Of a DNA stretch of 64,000 nt, positions 54,176 to 62,596 are shown in pieces. The DNA is from JAWPMV01 sp039819665 (GTDB lineage: Bacteria > Bacteroidota > Bacteroidia > J057). The position numbers and the translations under genes are program-made. The notes beneath the pieces are model-generated. The model was not told the DNA's origin. It did no database searches and saw only the letters and a program-made list of their open reading frames with translations. How positions within the stretch are numbered: position 1 is the stretch's first letter; the number at the start of each line of letters is the position of its first letter. The stretch covers positions 1-64,000 of the forward strand of contig JBCBRM010000033.1 of the NCBI GenBank assembly GCA_039819665.1. Direction: 5' to 3'.

Positions 54176-54733
54176 ATGACTGCTTTTGAATTAAAGCGGA
54201 TTGCCTGGTGGGAAGGCCTGTCTGATGAATGGAGGCAAATCCTCATTAAAAACCTGGACCTTGAAGGCCTTTTTGACCTGAAAGACCTTTGCTATCTGGA
54301 CACCCTCGAATCTCTGGATTGCAATGCCTGCTCTATACGTTCCCTTGATCCCCTCCACTATTTCCCTTATCTCAAAGAACTCAATCTTAGCAATACGACT
54401 GTCTCTGATTATCAGGGGCTAAAGTATGTCCGACATCTCAAAAAACTGGACCTGAGCTTCTGTGCAGATATTGACCTGCAAAAATTGACCTCTTTGACTT
54501 CTCTGGAAATTCTGGATATCTCTTATCCCGGTAGTGATATCAAAAATCCGGAAAAACTCGCTAACCTACCCTCACTAACCTATGTAAATGCAAATGCCTG
54601 CAAAGAAATTTCCTTATTGCGAATGGCTAAAGCTCCACAGCTTTCCTTTTTAAGCATGGAGTTTTGTTATTTGGGGGAAATGGAAGTGAATATGTTTGAA
54701 TCCCTCAAACCCAATTGCGTGCTGAAGTATTAG
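54176..54733 (+). CDS. Leucine-rich-repeat protein
   Basis: 185 residues from ATG 54176; an in-frame TTG at 54155 is less likely. Repeats of about 22 residues run through residues 45-175: LESLDCNACSIRSLDPLHYF, then LKELNLSNTTVSDYQGL, LKKLDLSFCADIDLQKLTS, LEILDISYPGSD and so on, with L-x-x-L-x-L in each. There is no signal peptide, so it should be cytoplasmic, where LRR proteins mediate protein binding. Partner unknown. Confidence 0.8.
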   Translation: MTAFELKRIAWWEGLSDEWRQILIKNLDLEGLFDLKDLCYLDTLESLDCNACSIRSLDPLHYFPYLKELNLSNTTVSDYQGLKYVRHLKKLDLSFCADIDLQKLTSLTSLEILDISYPGSDIKNPEKLANLPSLTYVNANACKEISLLRMAKAPQLSFLSMEFCYLGEMEVNMFESLKPNCVLKY

Positions 54734-54771
54734 GCAAGGATAATTGTTGATGGCCTTCCCTTCAATTTTAC

Positions 54772-54779
54772 TAGATTTG
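54772..54779 (+). promoter_or_regulatory. TAnnTTTG element with start codon five bases downstream
   Basis: TAGATTTG, followed by five bases and the ATG at 54785. Same spacing as at 28280 and 56986, so a leaderless mRNA is likely. Confidence 0.55.
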
Positions 54780-54784
54780 TAGGG

Positions 54785-55690
54785 ATGTTAAAGCAATGGG
54801 TTTATCCCTTATATCGATTTTCGCATGATTTCCTCTTTGCCAGCAGGAATATCAATCCCATTTTCCCTAAAAAGCATGGAGGAAGAGCGGTAAAAGCCGG
54901 ACACATTTCTGATGAACATTTAGAGAATCCCGATCTGGATACCCTGCTTGAACAAGGCTTTCGGGATATCGGAGTAAAAGTGCATAGCTATAACATCGAT
55001 GCCAAAGGCTATCGGGATTACCTGAAGCTTGCTGATTATCCGGCTGATTATTATGGCGGTGGCTTGGACCCTCAGCAAAATTTCACCGAAAAGACCCTGG
55101 AGCATTATGTTTCACTGGATTTTTTGCAGTTGGGGAAAGAAAGTACCTTCATTGACATAGCCGCTTGTACCTCACCCTTTTCGGAAATCCTCCATCAAAA
55201 AATGGGAGTGACCCACACCTTTCAACAAGACCTCATCTACCCCAAAGGAGTCAACGGAAATAAGATTGGCGGTTGGGCGCATGAATTGTACCTGGAAGGC
55301 GAAAGTGTGGATGCAGTAAGTTTACATTGCTCTCTCGAGCATTTTGAAGGCAATTCGGATACCCTTTTCTTTCAAGAGCTGGAACGTGTACTCAAGCCAG
55401 GAGGACGAGCTGTGATTCTTCCTTTTTATCTGGCCCATGAATTTAGTAATCATATTGATCCCGCATATAATCTACTGAAGAATCACCATCCCCCTCTGGA
55501 TGAAAAAGCAAGGCTCCGCTATTGCAATTGGTACCAATTTTTTTCGCGCCACTATGATCCTGAAGCATTGAAAAGGCGGGTATTGGATCGGGCTCCAAGG
55601 CTAGAGTTGAATTTGTATAGGGTTAGTAATTTTAAAGAAGTATACAAAGATTCTTATTTGCGATGGATAGGTGTTTTTGAAAAGAAATAA
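54785..55690 (+). CDS. Class I SAM-dependent methyltransferase
   Basis: 301 residues. The SAM fold begins near residue 115 with TFIDIAACTSPFSEIL in place of the usual glycine-rich loop, and has the post-motif segment VDAVSLHCSLEHFEGN and LERVLKPGGRAVILPF, typical of Methyltransf_11/25. The N-terminal roughly 110 residues (with HGGRAVKAGH and DYPADYYGGGLDP) are unassigned. The loop that should read GxGxG is unusually polar and Gly-poor, so activity or ligand may differ. The alpha/beta hydrolase gene begins four bases after the stop, forming an operon. Confidence 0.75.
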   Translation: MLKQWVYPLYRFSHDFLFASRNINPIFPKKHGGRAVKAGHISDEHLENPDLDTLLEQGFRDIGVKVHSYNIDAKGYRDYLKLADYPADYYGGGLDPQQNFTEKTLEHYVSLDFLQLGKESTFIDIAACTSPFSEILHQKMGVTHTFQQDLIYPKGVNGNKIGGWAHELYLEGESVDAVSLHCSLEHFEGNSDTLFFQELERVLKPGGRAVILPFYLAHEFSNHIDPAYNLLKNHHPPLDEKARLRYCNWYQFFSRHYDPEALKRRVLDRAPRLELNLYRVSNFKEVYKDSYLRWIGVFEKK

Positions 55691-55693
55691 ACC

Positions 55694-56374
55694 ATGGAAA
55701 TTAGTGAATACAAATTTGAAGCGCATCCGGATAAAGGAGAAGTGAGTTCTATCCTCATGATGCCGGATAATCCTAAAGCATTGATCAGCCTTGGACATGG
55801 AGCCGGTGCTGGTATGACTCATCATCATATGGAAAGTCTGGTTGCCGCTTTGGCCAAAGTAGGTATTGCCTCTTTTCGTTATAATTTCCCCTATATGGAA
55901 AGAGGGAAAGGGAGGGATTCGCAAAAAGTATCGCTAGCGACTGTCCGTAATGCTGCTACACAGGCACTGGAACTTTCCGAAGGATTGCCTTTGTTGGCAG
56001 GAGGGCATTCTTTTGGTGGGAGAATGACTTCTCTTGTCGCTTCAGAAGAAGCCATCAAAGGCGTGAAGGGGCTCATCTTTTTTTCCTTTCCCCTACATGC
56101 GCCTGGGAAGCCCGGAATTGAAAGAGCCGCTCATCTTTCTGAGATCAGTGTGCCTATGCTATTTGTTTCTGGAGACAGGGATACCTTTACTCAGCAGGAT
56201 TTATACAAGGGGGTAATAAATGATTTAGGGGAAAAAGCCGACTTACATCTCATTCATACAGCTGGACATGGTTTCAAATACCTCAAAAGGACTCGTACTA
56301 GTATAGAGAATGTGTATGAAGAGGCAGCCAGGGTTTCCCATGAATGGCTGGAGAAACAAACAATCACTACATAA
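55694..56374 (+). CDS. Alpha/beta hydrolase (KANL3/Tex30-like)
   Basis: 226 residues. The nucleophile elbow GGHSFGGRM lies at about residues 98-106 (Ser), the acid at VSGDRDTFT (about 155-163) and the His at TAGHGFKYL (about 195-203), giving a full triad. The first loop SLGHGAGAGMTHHHM resembles the KANL3/Tex30-type hydrolases. There is no signal peptide. Substrate unknown. Its start is four bases after the methyltransferase gene; a palindrome follows its stop. Confidence 0.85.
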   Translation: MEISEYKFEAHPDKGEVSSILMMPDNPKALISLGHGAGAGMTHHHMESLVAALAKVGIASFRYNFPYMERGKGRDSQKVSLATVRNAATQALELSEGLPLLAGGHSFGGRMTSLVASEEAIKGVKGLIFFSFPLHAPGKPGIERAAHLSEISVPMLFVSGDRDTFTQQDLYKGVINDLGEKADLHLIHTAGHGFKYLKRTRTSIENVYEEAARVSHEWLEKQTITT

Positions 56375-56400
56375 AAAAAAGCCCCTTCGCTAGAAGGGGC
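56373..56400 (-). terminator. Intrinsic terminator of the DoxX-like gene
   Basis: GCCCCTTC / GAAGGGGC stem with loop GCTA, followed on the minus strand by TTTTTTTT. It starts 20 bases after the stop at 56421 and may also stop + strand transcripts. Confidence 0.8.
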
Positions 56401-56420
56401 CAAATATCTACGTGTGACGT

Positions 56421-56786
56421 TTAACTCATAGTTTTGCTTCCCATGCCTGCCATCATAAAGGCAGCGCCTGCTAGGGCAATATCTTTAAGCATACTTGGCA
56501 TTGCCATCTGATTTGTTCCTTCCATAACAGCTGGCAGGTGAATAGTAAGTGCATAAATCAATAATAAAGCGCCCAGTCCAATACCAGCCCAGTAATCCAT
56601 TTTTCCAATTATCAGACTTATACCTGCTGCTAGCATTGCAAGTCCAGTAAGATAGACCCAGAATACGCCTCCAGGTATAGGTACCATGCCCGCCATATCA
56701 CCGGCTCCCAGAAAGTGAAAGACCCCAAATAAAATAAAAGGGATAGCATACAGATAACGTGAGATTTTAGAAGTGAGTAGTTCCAT
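56421..56786 (-). CDS. Small DoxX-like membrane protein
   Basis: 121 residues with four hydrophobic helices (about 10-28, 40-60, 67-86, 95-115), polar loops and the GAxxxxxG-like small-residue patterns of DoxX/DoxD-type proteins. It should lie in the inner membrane. The exact function of the family is unclear. The gene is on the minus strand, convergent with the alpha/beta hydrolase gene. Confidence 0.6.
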   Translation of the reverse strand: MELLTSKISRYLYAIPFILFGVFHFLGAGDMAGMVPIPGGVFWVYLTGLAMLAAGISLIIGKMDYWAGIGLGALLLIYALTIHLPAVMEGTNQMAMPSMLKDIALAGAAFMMAGMGSKTMS

Positions 56787-56985
56787 AATGTTAGGTATGT
56801 ATGGGTGAAAAAAATCGTAAGTAGTCTTTCCTAGAAATTTTTTATCTGTATTCTCAGATTATGCCTAACATCATTTTTTTCGATCCTTTATTCAACATAC
56901 AAAAATCTTTGTTTAAACACCAAATTTGCTAATCCTTATTTATCAAGGGGTTATGGAGGAAGAAGGACTGAATTGTTAAATTCCT

Positions 56986-56993
56986 TACCTTTG
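56986..56993 (+). promoter_or_regulatory. TAnnTTTG element with start codon five bases downstream
   Basis: TACCTTTG, five bases before the ATG at 56999. The mRNA is probably leaderless. Confidence 0.6.
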
Positions 56994-56998
56994 GAAAT

Positions 56999-57547
56999 AT
57001 GAAGTATATCCTGTGTAGTTGGTTGACTTTACTTCTTTTTTCCAGTCTTTGTGGGCAGGGACTCCGGGATGGAATGATCCTGAAACCACAATTATTATTT
57101 GGAGAATTGCGGATGGATCTACCCGAAAGTGTACTTAAAATAGAGTTGGATACAGGACGCTTGGTACTTCGTGATGTTTTTGAGCATGAAGCGGGTATGC
57201 GCAGTTTTTATGACAGTCTCAGGACTCTTAATATTAGTTTTCGTAAGAGAGAAGCCGGACTTTCCCGATCCTCTATTCAAAAACTAACTAGCAATATGGC
57301 TACCGGATTTTACCGGGGAACCATTTATCGTCAGGAGGAGCTTAGCGTAAATGGTCTAGATATATTTGTATTGGATATGATTGGCTACTGGAATGGTGCC
57401 AAAGAGCCGAGCAGTATGTTCTTCCTGCATGTTTATACAGAAAGCCATACTTATAACCTCACTATGCGATACCCTGAGGAGGATTTTGATTATAGTGATT
57501 CAATAAAGGAAGAGATGATTTATTCTATTCGACTAGTAGAGAATTAG
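56999..57547 (+). CDS. Secreted protein of unknown function
   Basis: 182 residues. An N-terminal signal peptide (YILCSWLTLLLFSSLCGQ) is followed by a mature part of about 160 residues with alternating strands and helices (LRTLNISFRKREAGLSRSS, IFVLDMIGYWNGAKEPSSM). I see no known domain and no T9SS tail. It is exported to the periplasm or outer membrane. Its 3' end overlaps the convergent TPR gene by four bases. A TAnnTTTG element five bases before the ATG sets the start. Confidence 0.6.
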   Translation: MKYILCSWLTLLLFSSLCGQGLRDGMILKPQLLFGELRMDLPESVLKIELDTGRLVLRDVFEHEAGMRSFYDSLRTLNISFRKREAGLSRSSIQKLTSNMATGFYRGTIYRQEELSVNGLDIFVLDMIGYWNGAKEPSSMFFLHVYTESHTYNLTMRYPEEDFDYSDSIKEEMIYSIRLVEN

Positions 57548-58461
57548 GCTTTAGAGGCAGGAAATTTGTTGAGCAATTTCTTTACTTGAGGGATTTCCTT
57601 AAGCTCTTTAAATTCCTCCGTCTCGAACATTCTCCAGGCAGGGCATCCTTTTTTGAGGGCGATCTCCAGGTGATGGACAAAGCGAATTTCTTCTCCTTTC
57701 AAGCCATAAATTGCAGCCAGTGTACAATGCGAATTCCCATTATTTGGGCTCAGGACAACCGAGCGATTAGCATCCTCAAAGGCTTCCTCTATGCGTCCCA
57801 ATTTTTGATAGCAATTCGCACGATTATTATAGGCTTTGGCGAAAGAAGGTGCCAGCCGTAAGGCATGGGAATAATCGTCTAATGCCGATTCATAGTCCTG
57901 CATATTGAAGAAAAGGTTGCCACGATTGTAGATGGCCTGTACGAGGTCTGGATCCAGAAAAATTGCCTCATCATAATCCATCATCGCTTTTTTCAATTCC
58001 CCTCGCTTTTCAAAAGCATATCCTCGATAATAATAGGCTTGTGCCAGATTGGCGTCCAGACTTATGGCTTCATTGAAATCCGCCATAGCAGCTGCAGGAT
58101 TTCCCATACGATAGTACACATAGCCCCGATTATTGTAGGTCTGGGCTTGCTCCGGATTCAACTTAAGGGCAGCTGTATAGTCTTCCAGGGCATCCTGGAG
58201 TTTTCCGAGGTCATCATTCACATATCCTCGGTTGTTATACGCCATCGAATCATCGGGCGCAAGCTTCAGGGCCGTATTAAAATCCTGTAAAGCCTTTTTC
58301 TTTTGACCTATTTGATAATAGGCAATGGCACGATTGTAATATGCAAAAGCATCCTTTGGATCGACTTTAGCTGCCTGTGAAAAAGCCTTAATTGCGGATT
58401 TGAAATTACCCTGCTGAGATAATTCCATCCCTTGATCTATATAGGTTTGGGATTGGGTCAT
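57544..58461 (-). CDS. Tetratricopeptide-repeat (TPR) protein
   Basis: 305 residues made of about eight TPRs from residue 3 to 275, each with the W/Y-G/A-A pattern, such as AFAYYNRAIAYYQIGQKKKA, MAYNNRGYVNDDLGKLQDAL, TYNNRGYVYYRMGNPAAAM. The repeats are very regular, with D-P or N-P between them, as in recently duplicated TPR arrays. There is no signal peptide, so it is cytoplasmic. It may serve as an adaptor. It lies just downstream of the amidase/CHAT set on the same strand, 225 bp beyond its last gene. Confidence 0.9.
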   Translation of the reverse strand: MTQSQTYIDQGMELSQQGNFKSAIKAFSQAAKVDPKDAFAYYNRAIAYYQIGQKKKALQDFNTALKLAPDDSMAYNNRGYVNDDLGKLQDALEDYTAALKLNPEQAQTYNNRGYVYYRMGNPAAAMADFNEAISLDANLAQAYYYRGYAFEKRGELKKAMMDYDEAIFLDPDLVQAIYNRGNLFFNMQDYESALDDYSHALRLAPSFAKAYNNRANCYQKLGRIEEAFEDANRSVVLSPNNGNSHCTLAAIYGLKGEEIRFVHHLEIALKKGCPAWRMFETEEFKELKEIPQVKKLLNKFPASKA

Positions 58462-58686
58462 ATCAGTATCATTATAAACCTACAATGCATCTGTCGAATG
58501 GACATGCATGGATAAATCCAAATTAGAGAAAAATCGTGCTTGTTGAACAAGTTGCGAGTGAAATGTAAGAAATGCCTGAAGAATGGCATTTTCTCCCAAG
58601 AATTTCTTCCAAAATCGTATGAAAATAAGTCTAACGAGGCTGTAGATCCTGTCTACTCAAGCAATACGCAAACATGGAAAAGGGGC

Positions 58687-59610
58687 TTAAATTTCTGGCC
58701 CATCTTCTCCATAGATGGACGAATCTGTATTTCCAAATTCCATACCACGACTCATCATTGCGGCTTCAATTTCAGTTTCAGAGCTATGGGTAATCATATC
58801 CAGGCCACGAGTACGAGTGAGTTTTGGTTTGTAGCCATCTTTCATTCCCACTTCAAGTTTTTCCCAATTGAAGGCAGGGCCAATGTCCCACTTTCCTCTA
58901 TCTCTGAAATTTACATGAGAGCAAATGCCTGTGAAGTTGCGGGCGTCTTCTGTGGAGCGAAAAGGCACATCTCTGTCGCCATCGGATAGAAAGGTTTTAG
59001 GTATGTTATAGACAGCGGTAAGGTAACGAAGTAATACGATCAGACTTTCGTATTGCTGATCTGTATGAGTCGCAAAATACGTAGCATCTCGAAAGGGGAT
59101 ATCCAGCTCCTGATATGCAGTAGTTTGAGTAACTTTTGCAAAATCTACCCCTCTCCAGGTAGTGATAGTATCTCCAGATTTTTTTAGCGGGCCCCAGTTG
59201 GAAAGTTCGATGCCAATAGAACGTGAACTCTGGTGGGTATTTCCTCCGACTGCTCCTCTTCCCAAATGATAAGACCAATGTCCGGAAGATGCGAAAAGTT
59301 TATAAATCGTTCCATCTCTCCCAATCAAAAAAGCTGTAGAGATATGCCTGCCTTTGGTGGTAAGTGATCTCATATCTCCCGGCAATTTTCCAGCCGTAAA
59401 ATGAAGTACTATTTTATCCTTCTTGATTTTTTCGGGATAATAATAACTCGCATCTCCATCTTTTTTGCTCACCTGATAATGATCCAGGGTATAATCCTCT
59501 CCGGGAATAGGCGTATGAAATTTTTCGAAGGAATGATTTGTCAGGCTTTTCTTGATGGCTTCAAAAGTATCTCGGGCTTCGGGATTGGGAAAGATTAGGT
59601 CAAATTCCAT
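58687..59610 (-). CDS. N-acetylmuramoyl-L-alanine amidase (Amidase_2) without signal peptide
   Basis: 307 residues. The Amidase_2 domain lies at about residues 65-245: IVLHFTAG (first Zn His), then SIGIELSNWGP, and CSHVNFRDRGKWDIGPAFNW with the second His and the Asp. These are the zinc ligands of AmpD-like amidases, which cut the bond between muramic acid and the stem peptide. There is no signal peptide or lipobox, so the product as encoded is cytoplasmic. It lies 43 bases after the NTPase gene and probably belongs to the same transcript. The C-terminal roughly 60 residues are extra. Confidence 0.85.
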   Translation of the reverse strand: MEFDLIFPNPEARDTFEAIKKSLTNHSFEKFHTPIPGEDYTLDHYQVSKKDGDASYYYPEKIKKDKIVLHFTAGKLPGDMRSLTTKGRHISTAFLIGRDGTIYKLFASSGHWSYHLGRGAVGGNTHQSSRSIGIELSNWGPLKKSGDTITTWRGVDFAKVTQTTAYQELDIPFRDATYFATHTDQQYESLIVLLRYLTAVYNIPKTFLSDGDRDVPFRSTEDARNFTGICSHVNFRDRGKWDIGPAFNWEKLEVGMKDGYKPKLTRTRGLDMITHSSETEIEAAMMSRGMEFGNTDSSIYGEDGPEI

Positions 59611-59653
59611 GGATTTTTATAATTGTGTGTGAAAATTTAGCTACGAATTGATT

Positions 59654-60709
59654 CTAATCATCAGCAAATTGACGGAGAAGTTTTATCCGATGAAATTCCT
59701 CCATACAATAAACGAGATCGGCCTCTGTTAAATTACGGTTTTTGGGCAAATCATCCAGAATGTCCCCCAATTGCATATTTCGTTTGGTACCATCTTCTGT
59801 TACAAGGGTAAAGAGAATTTCAAGTGGCAAACCTTCTGTGTGTTCAATCCCTCTATCCTTCAAGCCTAGCTCTACCTCTTTCATTTGCTCATCCAGAAAA
59901 TCGGAGAGGACGTTTTCCACTTTACCGATTCTTTTCACTAAAGAAAGATCAAAGTTCAAGTTATTGCCTTCTCCTTGCTCTTTGATAGCAATGCGCCACA
60001 AGCGATCAAGATAAACCTGCAAATGCGTCAGGTCGATACCTTCTCTTTTCGAACGAAGATTATCCAGGATTTCCATTACGGTTTTCCTCGGATCATCTAT
60101 CTGAATATTTCCATACTCGCAGGTTCCCATAACCACCCGAATGAGGTTGCGGTCCTTCATTTTTTCAATACGAAGGCGATTGTCAAAAAGAGATGGGACA
60201 ATCTTTTCAAATTCAGAAAGGTAAGCGATATATTCTTCTCTTATGCTGAGGATAATTTTGCATTTAAGGCCCGCTTGAAGGAGTTCGGAGATGCTTTTGT
60301 GGAAGGTATCCTGCTCAGATAAGCTGCCCATGATATAGAGCTCTTCAAATTGGTCAAAAATTAGATAAACAGGTCGATAGTATTCGTGATACAGGTCACT
60401 TACTTTAAACCCAAGTGCATGCTCATGATCAGCCTGAGCGGGAAGTAATTTATCTAGTTCTTTTTGTAGGGATTTATTGAGGTCATTGCCCCGCCGAACA
60501 AAAATCGGGAGCCAGTCAGATTTTTGGAACTGATTTCCAAGCCCACAATTGATGAGGGATGTTTTTCCTGTTCCTGATGCTCCGTATAGCAAAACCAGAT
60601 TGGAGGCGTGGACGGCATTTAGTAGCTGTTTCGTCTCCTGCTCCCGACCAAAGAAACTCTTTTTGTCTTCCTTTTGATAGGAGTCCAGAAATTTGAAGGG
60701 ACTTTTCAT
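59654..60709 (-). CDS. STAND-family NTPase (nSTAND1-like)
   Basis: 351 residues. After a short N terminus with FFGREQETKQL, the Walker A LLYGASGTGKTSLI (G43-S51) is followed by Walker B YLIFDQFEEL (D119, E122/E123), the hhhDQFEE signature of the nSTAND1 clade. The NTPase domain runs to about residue 240 and a winged-helix-like region to the end. Most STAND proteins continue into sensor repeats; here the protein ends, so the sensor may be the separate propeller at 62597-64000. Its ATG overlaps the CHAT gene stop by four bases. Confidence 0.85.
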   Translation of the reverse strand: MKSPFKFLDSYQKEDKKSFFGREQETKQLLNAVHASNLVLLYGASGTGKTSLINCGLGNQFQKSDWLPIFVRRGNDLNKSLQKELDKLLPAQADHEHALGFKVSDLYHEYYRPVYLIFDQFEELYIMGSLSEQDTFHKSISELLQAGLKCKIILSIREEYIAYLSEFEKIVPSLFDNRLRIEKMKDRNLIRVVMGTCEYGNIQIDDPRKTVMEILDNLRSKREGIDLTHLQVYLDRLWRIAIKEQGEGNNLNFDLSLVKRIGKVENVLSDFLDEQMKEVELGLKDRGIEHTEGLPLEILFTLVTEDGTKRNMQLGDILDDLPKNRNLTEADLVYCMEEFHRIKLLRQFADD

Positions 60710-62589
60710 AGCAAGCTTGTATCCAGTTTAAAGGTTTCAAATTCGTCTTTCAGGGACTCAAAAACTTTGGGGCTGTTGTCTTCACTTTCTGCCTCGGCAA
60801 AAGGATCGTCTCCAAATGCTCCGAATGCATCCTCCATACCCTTTTTCTCCCCTTTCCCTTCCTGGTAGGCAGAAGCCTGTATATCCGTATGTATGAGGTC
60901 CTCCTGGTGTTCGTTTCGCATGCTTTGGTAGAGTTGATGATCAACCGTGAGGTAGTAGAGTTTTTCTTCATCTTCCCATCCCATGAGGTAAATCCGCGCC
61001 TCCTTATTGCTGAGCTGTTTGGTCTTATTTACCGCCTGAGCAAAGGTGAATTTATCTATTATAAAAGGAGATAAATTCAGAGAATCATCCAGGCGATCCT
61101 CATTTACTGTCAGGATTACAGAATGCGAATGGGAGACAGCCAGCTTTCTCCGATTTGCTTCATCCATGTACATGCCTAGTCCTCGATCTTCGAGTGCATT
61201 GAGGGCTCCCATGTCCAATTCATAGGTAAGGGTTCTCAGGCGAGTCTTTTCCATGTTGATGTTGCGGACTGTGAGCATGCGATAGCGAGCGAGGAAAGCG
61301 GCTTTTTTTAGTAAAAGTGCCAGGGCTCTTTCAGCTAAGGTACTGCTCGCAACCATGTCTGCTGGAGTCTCTCCAAACTGAAGCTCTTTTCGCAGGTTTT
61401 CCAAATGTGCTTGTGCCTGATTATCCTCTTCTCGCCAGCCAATGATCATTTCTTCAAATTCTTCGACAAAAGGACTTATTTCTTTCGTCTTGAATAAATG
61501 AAATATCCTTTTCATCCCTGCCCAAAAGTCGAATTGCTGATAGGCTTCCTTATTCATGGGAAACCCACTTTTGAATTCTGTAGGAAGGCTTATTTTTGAT
61601 TTGCGAACATGGTTCCAAAGATCGGATAAAAGGATATAGTAAAGGGCTTTGCCTGTGATGAGGTAAGTACTAATCAGGGTTTCAAGTCTTTCTATATTGG
61701 CTTCATCTGCTACGCGCAGTAGACGGATTTGTGAACCGATGGGCCAGGGGAAATTCCGGATGATGATTTCCGGATAATATTTGGAATCCTTTTTTACCTT
61801 CTCCCCTCCCCTTTCTTCAAACATCTGTGCATATATATCTGGATTGTATCTACAGAGTTCTTCCAGGACTAACATGATGTATCGGTTGGAGCTGAAGCTC
61901 TGGCCGATATACTGAATCAGGTCTTTGGAAAAAGATATTTTCTGATAATGAGGAAGCTTCCAGTTTTTAATCTCGTCCTCATATTCTTTCTGGATATACA
62001 AGCCCCAGGGAAGTTCGGCTTTTATAGGCTCTCCTCTTTTAAAAATATAGGCACGGTACTGGATTTCAGGCCCCTCATTATAGCGGGACTTCATAAAGGC
62101 TGCAGCTAACTTAAAGGCATGGCCGATATTTCTTCGGTAAGCTAATGCTTCATAAAACTGTTCGGCAAATTCTACAGCTTTACTATCCTGAATGGGTACA
62201 GAGGTAGCAATAACTGCCTTTACTCCTTGTGCAAAAAGTTCTTCGACCTGACCTTTAGAAGAACAGCCATTGAGAAAGACGAGCTTTAGGTTTTTCTGTT
62301 CTCCTAATAAGGTTCCTAAACCCTTAGCATTGCCTCCGCCCCCCTCCAAATGAAGGCGACTTCCATCTGCATGACCTCCATAGTGGAAGATTGCAACTTT
62401 GTCTTTGTTTCGGGTAAAGTAATCAAAGATCTCATCCAGCTCTGCACTTTCTTCTCGCTCCACCTCAATGTATTCCTTTCTTTTGGGTTCTTCGAGGGCA
62501 TTAAATAGCCGCTTGCTTTCTTCTTTGAGGAGGTCCAGATGAGCGTCCGGATCATTGGCAAATGTGAGGTATATGAGGGGCTTGCTCAT
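60706..62589 (-). CDS. CHAT-domain caspase-like protease
   Basis: 627 residues. The CHAT domain fills about residues 1-165 with the catalytic pair His73 (HYGGHADG) and Cys109 (LNGCSS), the caspase/separase-like dyad. The remaining about 460 residues are helical with an acidic, probably disordered tail (from about 590); I recognise no family there. CHAT proteases are effectors in NTP-dependent conflict and cell-death systems (established for the class). It lies seven bases after the beta-propeller gene and overlaps the STAND NTPase gene by four, so the three are translated from one transcript. Confidence 0.85.
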   Translation of the reverse strand: MSKPLIYLTFANDPDAHLDLLKEESKRLFNALEEPKRKEYIEVEREESAELDEIFDYFTRNKDKVAIFHYGGHADGSRLHLEGGGGNAKGLGTLLGEQKNLKLVFLNGCSSKGQVEELFAQGVKAVIATSVPIQDSKAVEFAEQFYEALAYRRNIGHAFKLAAAFMKSRYNEGPEIQYRAYIFKRGEPIKAELPWGLYIQKEYEDEIKNWKLPHYQKISFSKDLIQYIGQSFSSNRYIMLVLEELCRYNPDIYAQMFEERGGEKVKKDSKYYPEIIIRNFPWPIGSQIRLLRVADEANIERLETLISTYLITGKALYYILLSDLWNHVRKSKISLPTEFKSGFPMNKEAYQQFDFWAGMKRIFHLFKTKEISPFVEEFEEMIIGWREEDNQAQAHLENLRKELQFGETPADMVASSTLAERALALLLKKAAFLARYRMLTVRNINMEKTRLRTLTYELDMGALNALEDRGLGMYMDEANRRKLAVSHSHSVILTVNEDRLDDSLNLSPFIIDKFTFAQAVNKTKQLSNKEARIYLMGWEDEEKLYYLTVDHQLYQSMRNEHQEDLIHTDIQASAYQEGKGEKKGMEDAFGAFGDDPFAEAESEDNSPKVFESLKDEFETFKLDTSLL

Positions 62590-62596
62590 GGCTATG

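Noticed and set aside
58540..58989. 149-codon + frame upstream of and into the amidase gene
   Set aside because: Most of it is antisense to the amidase; no start signal or domain.
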